A stretch of 64,000 nucleotides of DNA, taken from the NCBI GenBank assembly GCA_037976565.1, contig CP137679.1, positions 7,857,973 to 7,921,972 of the forward strand, written 5' to 3'. The DNA is from Mesocentrotus franciscanus. Lineage: Eukaryota > Echinodermata > Echinoidea > Camarodonta > Strongylocentrotidae. Shown one piece after another: positions 1 to 12,100 of the stretch (position 1 is the stretch's first letter; every line of letters begins with the position of its first letter). The notes under the pieces were generated by a model. That model did not search any database and was not told where the DNA came from. It was given only the letters and a program-made list of their open reading frames with translations. The position numbers were made by a program, and so were the translations under genes.

Positions 1-94
1 GCGGTCGTCGGGTTAACATTCAAGAAATAGAGATGCAAAAAGATGTCTAGAGGATAACAAGAATGATTAAAGTATGAATTTTCAAATGATAAAC

Positions 95-215
95 TTCAAA
101 GTTTGAAAATTCAAATTCAATATTCAAAATTCAAATTCAAAATTCAAAATTCAAATTCAATTTCAACTTTACATTCAAATTCGAATTCAAATCCAAATTC
201 AGATCCAAATCCAAG
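95..215. repeat. AATTC/ATTCAA short tandem repeat
   Basis: Many imperfect units of aaattcaa, visible by eye. Confidence 0.85.
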
Positions 216-2744
216 GTAAACGAGAAATTTAGAAGCAAAATGGGGAGGGGGCGTGTGTTTGACGGCCGATGGTAGCGATCGCCGGAAGAAGATGGATTAG
301 AGAACTAAAAAAGAAGAGAAGGAAAGAATAAAGGAGGATATAATGATGGGGAAGAAAAAATGCCAATAAAAAGGAGAGAAAATGTGGTAAGCGGACCTCG
401 GTTTGTAATAATCTTTATACATACGTTTATTGTTTGTTTATTAGAAGTAAGCCTATAAGTGTATACCATTTAGCATTTCTGAAACGTCTTTCATGTAGAA
501 GTAGAGGTAAGTACATGTAGTTGTGGTAAATGTATAGGTTTTGACTGGAGACGGTCAATGTATTCCTTTTAAATCTTATATCGTTTTTTTCGATTTTATT
601 GACGTTGTTATATATACCTATATCCTATTTTGTATTTTGTATTTTCGTTTTCATTGTCTGTAGCGAGATATTTGTTATAAACCATCTCGCATTGATCAAT
701 TACACAGTGACAGAAGCTGTGTACATACATACTTACACATACACGAGAAAGGAGGTTGGTATTGTTATTTGAAGAAGAAAAAAAGAAGGGGGGACATATA
801 GCTTTCGTTTGAAGTCAGTAACTTCCCATCATCTTTTAAATTCATCAGTAACGTCACTACTATTCGCAGACGACTGGCCTTTTTTCTGCTCAGAAGGCTC
901 ACAGTTCGTACGAAGTTACGAACGGTTACAACCTCAATCGGGTAGCCTACAATTTACATAACTCAATGTTAAAGTTGGGTACTGGTCATGATATATCATG
1001 TTGTGAAAGAAACTGCATGGAAGCAACTTATAAAGGTTGATACATGTATACTGTACAGTTTGGAATGATAACAGTGAACAGAAATTGACTAAATGCTGCT
1101 GACATAACATTCATACAGTCATACACATACGTTTGCATCACTTAAAATAAAGCTCTAATGTCTGCATGTGCTTTTCATGGTACGTAATTTGTATGAGCAT
1201 GCTGTTTGATTTTGTCTTTTAAGCCATATAATTGCTTTTAATATTGGGTGTTTCATTGTAAATATTAAAGCATTGGTCTATTGAGTTTTGTCACGTTTTA
1301 AGTTGCCAATAAAACCGGAATTGAATTAAATCGAATTGAATACACAGCACACAGAAATTTGTGTATAATAGGACTATACATGTGATAGAAAGTTTTAGTC
1401 AACTTTTCCGCTATACGTGTATGTATTTCTCGTCATATTTTGATATGAGTGAACTTGAACAGCGATCCCTTTCTGGAAAAAAAAATCTACTCTGCTATTC
1501 TTCTAAACTTAGAAAATGAGCAAGTGATGAGAAAGCTAACAAATTGTATCAATCTTTACCACATCTCGACCTTCGTCTTTAAAATCATATCGTCTTTCAA
1601 AGTCTTTCAAAATCCAGTCTTTTTCGGGTCGGAAGGTGTGTGGTGAACTAGAGTTTTCTCAGACATTTTCCTACGCATGGTACAGTAAAAATTAAGTCCA
1701 AACTTGATATCTATAATCATTTATCATTTCATACTTATTGTATATGTGGAAATAAATGGGAGATTGGATAGTCGACCTATTCCAAGTCTGATTATTCGTG
1801 TAAGGATGTGTTTCATTCTCTTGTTTCAAAATGAATTTCGTGTTTTAATCGTCGCTACAATCCAGATATTATAGCAATAATTATCAAAATAAATCTAATC
1901 CTTATACTACACTCAGTAAAAAAAAAGGGAAAAAGAAGGTGGACACTCTTTTATCGTTCAAAATGTTCATATTAACCGTCAACAAAGTATAATAAAATAT
2001 ATCAAATTAAAGGAAAATTAATACTCTACAAACATCAATTATGATCAAGGTTTGAACCTCTCATGATTGGATGGGCGCATTCATTTAATCGTTAGAAGGT
2101 CTAATTAAGAAAAATGCAAAAATAGAGCAAGACAAGTGTCCATTCATAATTATGTTAGTGTCTCAGGACTGCATGGTTTTGACAAGCACGGTCGATTCAA
2201 TTCTCTCAAGGGTTCAGAGAAAAGAGAGAGAGAGAGAGAGAGAGAAAGAAGAGAGAGAGAAAAGAGAGAAGAGAGAGACAGGGAGAGACAGGGAGGGGAG
2301 GGAGAGAGAAAGAGAGAGAGAGAGAGAGATGAATTGGTGGATAGTGAGGACATGACGTCACAGACTCATGAGTGAGTTGCCAATTTGTCTAGTGATTTTC
2401 AAAGTTTTTCATGTCATTAAAAATTCATGACTTTCTTGTTATCCGATTTTGCTCAAACTGTTTTTGATTGGTTTGTCTGATTTTTCTGCTTCAATTGAAA
2501 AGTAAGTTATGTTTGGAGTGGACTTGGGCTTCTACATTTTGAGGGGGTGGGGAGGGGCATAAGTGTTAGAAAATGACTGCACAGTGTTAAAAACTGATAC
2601 TAGATATCAATGTCACGGCCATCTTATTCATTCATGCACACAGTCTGTGCACCATCTCCACTCCTTGTGGAGGGGCGGTTGTATTGCCACTACACCATAT
2701 GCAATTATAATCGCAATGCATTTCGTCATCCTACCATGCAGTGT

Positions 2745-2895
2745 CCAGTTCCCCTTTATTACTCCTGAGTATGGAGCGGCAAATCTAGATTAATGTCTTG
2801 CCAATAAGGACATTAGTTCTGTGCCAGGGCTTGAACCCACGACCTTCCCATCTTTATTAAAGTGTTCAAACCACTTGACTGGGACATTTCTATAT
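2745..2895. repeat. dispersed repeat family copy (GGCAAATnTAGATTAATGTC motif)
   Basis: Shares the gcaaat-tagattaatgtcttgcc-aaggacatta block with copies near 33460-33540, 37660-37720, 38020-38080 and 40560-40620, mostly in the same orientation. The origin is probably a SINE or short MITE. Confidence 0.6.
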
Positions 2896-3732
2896 GCATA
2901 CATAATTCTCTGGCTCCAGAATAACCCGACGTCACTCATCACTTTATCTCTTCTCATTTATTCCTACATTTCATTCCTGCATTTCAAAAACACCATATAC
3001 AGTTCCTAGACATAGCCTATATTATCGTCATCAACATAATTATGAATCAACAATGCCGTTAGATCGCAATAAAATTTTATTGAAGTGTGTGAATATACAT
3101 GTTTACAATAATCAACATTTGTGACCATATTGATCCATATATACAAATATCTTTTCTCATAAATATTATCACTTCTCATATCTACTTACAAAAGTCAGTA
3201 CAGAAAATAGACATTACTTGTATAATCCACACACTATTGATATACGAAGGAGCCATGTAAAAAAAAATCTGTATAAGAAAATAACCATTAAATTATTTCA
3301 TAATGCCATTCTAAACCATCGATATTAACAAGGCCTTGGTTACATTATAAAATAATAAGGTACATGTATTTGTAAATGTACACCACTGATATACAAGGCA
3401 GCCGTGCAAACATCCGTGTGCATGTCATTCCCGTTAAACAAAAGCATAATGATATTTTACAACGCTATTACAATTTATCAACATTAACAAGGCATCAGTT
3501 ACATTCATTATTATACAGTACTGGAAAAGTACACATATTGCAGAGTTATTTCAGGAGCAGGATATAGGTCAAAACCTTGACTTGTCATGAAATGAACATC
3601 CAACAAAGGGAACACATTATTCACTCATGGACAATGGGACTCCCACTCTTTTTTGTTCTCAGGCACATCCACTTTATTGTATTTTTTCCTTCAAATTTAC
3701 TGTCTACATGTATAAATATTTGAATTATATAA

Positions 3733-4143
3733 GTTGTGTTTACACGGTGGCTGTTATTCTCGATAGTAAGCTTGCTCGTAGTCCCGTGTGAACCCCCTTG
3801 CTCTCGAGAGTAATGCCCGTTGCACACGAAGCGTCATTTTACTGATGTAAGACTTGTCTTTGACGCACCATTTGTGCAAAAAAGTGAACAAAATGAAATT
3901 GCAACGATTGCGTTCAATTGCTGGAGCATGCAAAAATTGCCTTCATAGATTGTGCTTGAATTTTGAATGTAATAAGGCATTCGAAATGACGCCTCGCACG
4001 CAACGGGCTTCTAAGAAATCCTAGAAGTTGCGCTTTAAAATTGAGAGGAAAGACATTGTGTGAACGCAACCCGCTAGTAAGGACCTTCACGATTACTTTA
4101 GACAATAAGCTACTCACGAGTATGACCACTATGTGAACGCAAC
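3733..4143. mobile_element. foldback MITE with GTTGYGTTYACAYRGTGG termini
   Basis: The left end gttgtgtttacacggtgg and the right end ccactatgtgaacgcaac are inverted copies. Inner inverted blocks also match (cccgttgcacacgaagcgtcat against atgacgcctcgcacgcaacggg). Confidence 0.75.
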
Positions 4144-4170
4144 AATGCCGATACATAAGTACATTCTAAA

Positions 4171-4632
4171 AGACCCCGTTCTCATTCACTTCGTTGGAGC
4201 GGTCTAACTAAGACCCTTTCCTCAGGAGCGGTTCTTAGGTGAGTGAGAACGGTCAAAGTGGTCCAGGAAGTGGACTTCTGGACCGCTCCAGAAGACCACC
4301 TCGGGAAGTGGTCTTGAGGAACGGGTCTTATTTTTGAGCGGTTTGGAGCGCTCTAACGTGCGAGTGTGAACGGAAGCGTACTTTGAACGGAAGTGAGCTA
4401 GTGACGTTCCATGCGAAACATGTAGTACGGTACATACGCTTAGTATTCCGCGCGCGAAAAAATTACCCGCTGACCTGAGCTGCCATAGCAACAAGACCAC
4501 TTTGACTCGTGGAGCGGTTTGAGCCATAAAAAAACTGCTCGGAGTGTGAACCCTCGCAAACCGTTCCTCAAGACCCGTTCCTCTGGAGCGGTCTAACTAA
4601 GACCACTTTCAAAGTGAGTGAGAACGAGGTCT
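4171..4632. mobile_element. GAGCGGTCT-type foldback MITE
   Basis: The terminal inverted repeat agaccccgttctcattcact pairs with agtgagtgagaacgaggtct. Internal gagcggtctaactaagac units occur on both sides. High CpG content against the background marks it as a recent-looking element. Confidence 0.8.
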
Positions 4633-5888
4633 AATATTGATCCAATATGAGTAACCACATAGTTGGAAAGACAATTGTAGCTCAATTCTCTCTCACATTT
4701 TGAGCTCGAAAACCCTGCTTTCCTAAAAAAAATGCAACACATTTTTAAGATGAAGGAAATTCTACAATAAAAGAAGAAAATTTTGAAAGTTAAAGGACAT
4801 GGGTAAAGTATGGCAGCGTCTATACTTTAAAACATGCGAACAAATCTATACGTCAATATCACTTGGTGTTTAAAGAAATTATGTGCCTGCGTGAAGAATA
4901 TAAGTTTACAACATTCGTGTCAGACATGCAGAATATCTTAAATATTTCTAACGTTAAAAAGAAAATCTGCTGCTAATCCTGCCCCTCCACGCTGTTTCTC
5001 ATGATGCTGGAATAATTTTCCTCACCTCTTGTCATAAATTGATTGTTACAATATGATTTATTCTTGATCTAGATAAAGTTGATATCTTCTCAGAAATGTA
5101 TAGATCTATCTGAAGAAATGTAGGGATTGACCAATAAAGTTCTGCGCAAATATATGTTTATCTATCAAGAATAAACCGTATCGTCACAATCATTTCATAA
5201 AACAGAGGTAAGAAAAATTTACTCAAACTTTATGACAACAGTGTTTACAGAAACGAGGCAAGCTATATAAATGTTTTATAAGGGATATTTGTTTAAATCT
5301 TGTTGTTGGAAATGCCGAGAAAATGAGAAAAATATGAATTTAAACAGAGCACTTTTTTTCTTTAGGGTAGACCTAGTCATGTAATCAAGCTCGGATTATT
5401 TTTGTCATCTTGTTTGATAATGAGTATTTGCAATAATCCTTTTTTTTTAAGCCAACTTTATTATGTTTCTTTGACACGTATGTTTTTTGCAAAAAATGTT
5501 GTATGTAAAATGATTTGTATACATTGAAAAGAAAACTGAAAATTCAAACAAAATTATATGAATCGAAATGCTACTTTATAAGAAACTCTTTCACAAGAAA
5601 ATGACACATGTCACATGTTCTCAAAGACTGTCAAGAAAATCTACAATTCTAATGGCCTAGTGCGCCACCTATTGAAATGTGCGAACATCACATCATTATT
5701 ATGTTATCCTTGCATGATTTCAATAAGTAATGCAAAGGTATTGAAATTGCCCTTAAGCTCTTGACAGTGTTTGTGGTTGTCTTTTATACGATAATACGAA
5801 ATTCATGTAAATTTCTTAACCTTCGTTTTACCGTTTTACGCATACAAGAGAGATTCGAAGATCCTCTGCAGAAGTACGACGGCCGCCA
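4633..5888. other. 3' flank of the SLC6 gene, no gene seen
   Basis: AT-rich sequence holding the probable 3' UTR of terminal exon B (the part just below 5889). No other gene was recognised. Confidence 0.5.
5457..5462 (-). promoter_or_regulatory. candidate polyadenylation signal for SLC6 distal terminal exon
   Basis: AATAAA on the minus strand about 430 bp after the stop of terminal exon B. The motif is common in AT-rich DNA, so support is only positional. Confidence 0.3.
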
Positions 5889-6131
5889 TCACGGAAGGAC
5901 ATCGGTCTCGGGTTCGTTCTCGAACACGGCATAGTGAAAGGTCCTTGGTGATCGGCCATCGGGTTCTTCTTCGATTCGGCTCATGATGACGGGTTCGTGA
6001 GGACACGAGTTCGGATCGACCTTTCCGCCCATGGTTGTACCTCGCTTTTCGTGGAGGTCCCACGATTTCAGCCTGTTTTCGGCGAGGAGAGGGCCCCAGG
6101 ATACGCTGGGTCTTGTAATCAGCGTCAACCG
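5889..6131 (-). CDS. SLC6 alternative terminal exon B (cytosolic C-tail)
   Basis: Acceptor TTTATGAAG after a T-rich run, phase 0, 80 codons and TGA. It begins [20 protein letters not shown], then [18 protein letters not shown], clearly paralogous to exon A, but ends in a longer acidic tail (SRIEEEPDG ... [10 protein letters not shown]). It could be a distal alternative last exon or, less likely, the relic of a second transporter copy. A possible polyadenylation signal lies at 5462-5457. Confidence 0.85.
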   Translation of the reverse strand, partial: RLTLITRPSVSWGPLLAENRLKSWDLHEKRGTTMGGKVDPNSCPHEPVIMSRIEEEPDGRSPRTFHYAVFENEPETDVLP

Positions 6132-9100
6132 CTTCATAAAAAAAATATATAACAAAACATAATAGTACTAATTTTTCATGATTACAATCCACTTTAATAT
6201 GTAATTACCATCAAATTTAAGCCTAATGCCCTCGGTATAAAACTTGCGGAAAAACATTATACAACTTTTGCAGGCTCCGGCGTTCAATATTATAGATATA
6301 TTGACTGCTATGAGAGGCATAGCTGTTTCTATAGGCTCAAGGGGACGTTAGATCCCGTCCCGAGAGCCAGTATAGAAACAGCTATGCCTCGAATACTAAA
6401 GCAGTCCATAAATCTTTATATACCGAATTCACAAAAAATCTACAAAGAATTCTTGCCTTATCCTTTTGTTGAGTAAAGATTGGTTAAAACACCACAGAAA
6501 ATCTGAGACACTCTTAATCTTCGCTGGACAGTTGCCTGAATGTTACGATCATTCGGGAATCACACACACTAAGCGACCAAATCACACACAAACTGTATGG
6601 TATCCGCGCTCGCACAAAGAAAATTTGACCGGTAGGCGGGCATTTTTTAAAAGACTATTGACTGGTAGGCGGGCATGGCTAAAATCACGAATCCAATTTC
6701 GACCGATCAGATGGCTAGATTTCTAAAGAAGGGTATATAATTTTGTATATTACGCCTAAGTAGATCCTTGTCATTTGATCGGAGGATTGTTGGTCACAAC
6801 TGTAACATGATATTCAATAAATAATCTATTGAACGACTACGTCATTGAGCGTGCATTTTTGTTCTATTCAGCGTGCATTTTAGTTAGATGTTATACAAAA
6901 CAAATAATGAATGTTTTTCATTCGTTCAATAGTGCGAATATTTTGACGCCTCGTTGAATCGAATGTTAATCTTTCAACTCATCAAAATATTCGCACTATT
7001 GAACTCATAAACATTCATAATTTGTACGATATTGCACGCTCGTACGTGCACATACTATAACAAAATATTGACTGTCACATGACACCTTTTTCAGCCAATA
7101 GGATACTCGCTGACAAATATCCTATTTTATATCGCATACAATATGCCTTGTTCAGCTAGGAAATCACCCGGGGAAATCCTCATCAGTATTGATACTATTG
7201 ATTCTGAGGGCCCTGCAAATGCTACAATCGTGTAATTTCCCCTGCTGCTATAAACGCATTTCCTTTATTTTTATGCCAGAGTGGAAAATAAAAAAGTAGA
7301 ATTGCCCCCCTACTAAGGATTGCTCTTCAAATGCCCTAATGTTCGAAATGTGACAAGAAAAATCTTTGAAGTTTGTATCAAACTTTCCTGCAATATACGT
7401 GTAGTCCAATAGCCTATCTCCATTTCTGTGCATAGTGCATGTGATTTTCAGGAATCTCGCATAAAATAATCAACAGCATAATGATTTAGGTGAAAAGATT
7501 ATCGCAACAGTTTAGAGCTTAAATGGATTGAAAAAAAAATGTACATGACAATTTGATTCACTACACAGGTATCTGTTGCGCAAGATATTACTTTTAAAAA
7601 AAATCATAATAATTTTCAATCATGCATTTGGAACACTGCAATAATGTGATAAGTGGTGTGGATGGAATGAGTATATTGTTATTAAGCCTTGGGTTAGGAA
7701 TGATATTTCTTTCGCAAACATTTCAAGAAAAACACCTAAACCTGTACATCTATTTCGATGAACCATTTGTGCTTATGAAGAAATAAACGTTCAATTTTAC
7801 AACCGAGACCGGAACGAAAGCAGCAATCTTACATCCTGCAACTTACAGGTGCAAATTTGTACCCCTTTAGGTTCAATCCTGCACCCTTCTTGTCAGCGGT
7901 ACAAATCTGCACCCTTTTTAAACTTACAGGTGCACATTTGTACCCCTTTAGGTTCAATCCTGCACCCTTCTAGTCAGAGTTTCAAATCTGCACCCTTTTT
8001 AAGGGTGTTGTTTTTGTACAACTTTGTGCAAATTTGAATTTTCAATTCTTAGTCTGTATCGTCGATTTCAATAGAGGAATATCTGTTTCTGTTTCTATAT
8101 GCGACTGTTCTACCGGTACGGGCAATTCTTGAAAGGTTTGCGACCGCATTGTAAGGAGAAAATGTATTACCGAAAATGAAGTAACATCAAACATGAGTTA
8201 AGTAAACACCGAACATGATTTTAAATGATTGGGATAAAAAGTATGAATTATATTGTTGTGGGTGAAACAAGCAATCGTTTGGTTAATGGAAAACAAAACA
8301 AACAAACAATATATATTCATGGCGTAAGGATGAGAGATTGATGGACGTGTATAATGATTAGGGTTATGAGTTATTACGATGAGTTCTAACGAAAAAGTTG
8401 TTTTGAGAAAACCAAACAAATAAACAAACGGTGAGGACATGTTGGTGATTAAACAGGGAAAATTATGATAAGTAAATATGAAACACGATGTTAAAGACTT
8501 GAAATCAACCCAGAGCAATTTCAATAACATTTTTTTTAAATGTACGAACAGTACAATAGCATATTGCACAATAGAAATCCGAACATGATGATATCTTGAG
8601 GGCATAGAAATATGCCATTTTCCTCATGCAATCAAATTTAATGCACGAATCTTTGTTAAGTGCCTCGTTAAAAAATATTTCAATAGTCAGAATGCGAATT
8701 GCATATATTCCGTGTTGTTATAGGTAGGACAAGCTATATATGTCCTACATAGCAACAATTGATTTATGCAATTCGCATTGTGACTATTTAAATACAATTA
8801 TTTGTAACAGGTGAATGAAATAATTTGTAACATGGTACTTGTAACAAAGATTTATGCATTAAATTTGATTACATCACGAAAATGGTCTATTGTTGATCTA
8901 CGTTGATTTTTCAAAAGTCTTTTGCGATCCTGTTATAATGATTAATGGAAAGCAAAACATGCAAACATTCACTCTCACTTACTCAGTCAATCACTCATTC
9001 AGTCCCCAACGTTATCCAGCAAAGGTAGGGTAGTCAAGGGAATGGGATGGATGGGCGTGGCGGTGGCGGGCACCACATCGCCCCCCATTGTCGTCCCGTT

Positions 9101-12100
9101 CTGGTCGTGTACCTCCCACGATGCCAGCCGATGACCGGTCCGTAATGGACCCCAAGTCTTGTGGGGCTCGGAGATGAGTTTTAACCGCTGGAGATGGGAA
9201 AGGATGGGGAAGAGATTGGAGGATTTCGTTTCTTCTTCACCCATAGATCCAAATTCATCCAGACATTCATGCACATAAACCCATCAAATACACTTCACCC
9301 AAAACCATCACCTACAAACGAAGTACCTGGGCTTCTTGCATAAACAAGTGGAAGTTAAATGCAACTTCAGAATAAATCGAACCATGATCGTCCACCCAAT
9401 CAGGGCTCCGTATTCAACACACAGCTCAACAATTGATCGTACGTTGCATTGGAAAATAGCAATCTGTCGCTAACATCTGATCAGAATACTGTATTGAAAT
9501 ACAGCGTGCTTTGATTTTTAGTTGCGTTAGATCACAAACTTTCATAAAGATACAGAAATGTTGAATATTGTATTCTCGCCCTGTCGCCCAATGACACTGA
9601 TTTTAATTAACAGTTAGTACCACCCAACCAAATTATTAGAATATAGAAGTATGGAAAGAAAGAGAGAGAGAGAGAGGGGGAGGGAGAAAGGGGTGTTGTG
9701 GGACTTTTGAAATCGTAAACAACAGGGAAAAAACCTATCGGACAATTGACCCAAAACACAAAATGTTCTGTGAAATCCTTGTCGTGTCACGGTCAGTATA
9801 TATACGGTTAGTTAACACAAAGTTATACCCAAGTTACTGCCAAGTGAGAACAGAATACTACATAAGTTTCTGTGCATGCTGGATTGCAGTGAGGTTTCAC
9901 GACATATGATCTGGTGACAACTTCTCCGCGGTCAATTTTCTACACTTAACCATATTGAATTTCCTATCTTTAACCCTGGACGAAACTCTGCACCTAACTC
10001 TAGCCCTAAACCAATACTACACCCATATTATAACCCTAAACCTAAAAGGCTATATCTTTGACGGAATAAAGCAATTTTAATGTCGCCTCACCGGCATGGA
10101 AACCCACACAGACAGATCTGTGACATTATAGAGCATAGATATTCCACAAGACAAACAGAAGGTGGGCAATTACGTCTTCCAAAATTTAGAACGACAGAAG
10201 GTCAATTTTCATTGTCTTTTGTGGGCAGTAAATATCAATAAATAAATGTAAATATCACTGTATGGAATATATTGCTGTATTGCCTTTGGTAAACAAATCA
10301 AATCAAATTCTACCTTAGCCTACGTGGAGGTTGCACAATTATAAGCTGACACAGAACTTTAATCCTATGTCGGGTTTGGTTTTTCAGTTCGGTATGGGCC
10401 GCGGAGGACAACAGTTTGGGTAACCAGGTGAAGTGAATGTTAGTCCCACAGCCCGATATAACCATACGATGTAGTATTCAATGTTAAAGGTAAAGACCAG
10501 TTTTGGAAACGCCCCTCTCTCAAGAAAATGAAATGGAAGCTCTCATTAACAATCATGTGAAAGAATAAGTTTTGACTAATACGTGATGATACAAATTTTG
10601 CCGGGAAAGTCGGGAAACCGCCTACTAATTGATATATTTGGTAAATTATTATATCTATTGGGACCAAATAGATATCGCGCACGTGGTCGCGTAGTCCCAT
10701 ATACATCTTTCTGTGTACAGTGCTTGTAACTTTACCAAGACTGGGCCAAATTTCTTATCATTTTGATGATAGCAGAACCTTGCAATACTTATATGCTAGA
10801 TGATCAACCTTTTCTGATCGATTCCACAACGTTTCTTTCACAATGCAATCGCATGACCAGAACTGGTCTGTATCTTTAAATGAATTTATTGTATTTCCTT
10901 AATAATGTGAAATTAATTTCCATTGGTCCGTATCCTACTAATACATAATGCAGTTAGAACCGACCATGGACATAACACAGAAAACACTTGTAATTGAACA
11001 AATTTCCTTTGTTAAACCCCATTTTTCACAAAAGGTTAAATCCAGCGGCGGGTTTTAACTAAGCAAAATACCGGCCTTAAAGTAATAGAAGAGGAAGTCG
11101 TTGGACATTTTGAAATAATCATTTAATTAATTCCGACAACCAAAGGAAAGACAAACATTTAACAATAAATTATTTGTCCCACCACCACATGAGACAGTGC
11201 ATTTACATAGAGCAACATCTAAAGGAAATCTATTTTTGATTATGCAAATGATACAGGTATATAAGTATAAGGGTGTATTTAGCTAAAACAACGCTATCTT
11301 TTTCTTAGTACCGACTTTATTCATTCAAAAAATGAACGGTGGTGCACAAAACGATCTATAAAAATACATTTTTAAACATAAACACACGGAATTAGTGAAG
11401 ATATATTCACCATAGCCACCAACATAGCCACCAACAATAGCATCAATTTAAATTACACAAAACTTAGTACAATCGTAAACCAAAACGTGACCACGAAAAA
11501 CGAATTATTTAGACTTCACAAATGATTGAGCTCGGATTGTACTGCTCAAGAGCCATTCTTATAATGAATATAAAATAGGGCCTACTTTGGGGGTATGACT
11601 ATATTAGAGAATACTGTTATGGCTTCTATCAAGACCCTCTAGTTTGACTTATAAACATACCTTTATCCAACCATATGATCTAAAAACATTATACTATACT
11701 TTCAGAACAGCGAGTGCGACTCAAAATTACAAGTACATCGGTGCTTACAAACACCGACAAAAACAAAATGGGGGAGAATCGCGGTGCTATGTTTGACATC
11801 AATATCGAAATCACACGATACCTACCTGTATTATGGACGAAGGTCTGAGATCTTCCCACGTGATCAAGGTGGGCTTGCGCACAAAGTCGTAGACCCAAAA
11901 GGCGGGAAAACAGAGCAACGCCGTCATCATCATGAGATAACCAATAGCAGTCGCCCATCCGGGAAACGTCATCCCGTTGTACGTCGGCGCTTCGTCGAAA
12001 GCCCAGTGGCATATAAGAACGATCTGATCAGAAGTAAATTGGCACGCGGAGCGGTTACGATTCAGTACATTTTCTGGCAGCCACTTTTTTTATAAAAGAA

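Larger units (their letters stand above)
1..3732. other. non-coding 3' flank: simple repeats and repeat fragments
   Basis: No gene was recognised on either strand. It contains an AATTC-type satellite (about 95-215), a GA tract (2220-2330), a stray TTAA-MITE terminus with the GGAGTGGACTTGGGCTT motif (about 2515) and a dispersed-repeat copy (about 2745-2895). Short open frames here have no coding features. Confidence 0.6.

Noticed and set aside
8198..8605. 135-codon minus frame rich in hydrophobic and aromatic residues
   Set aside because: AT-rich composition can give such frames by chance; no domain, and it lies downstream of SLC6 terminal exon A, possibly within its 3' UTR.
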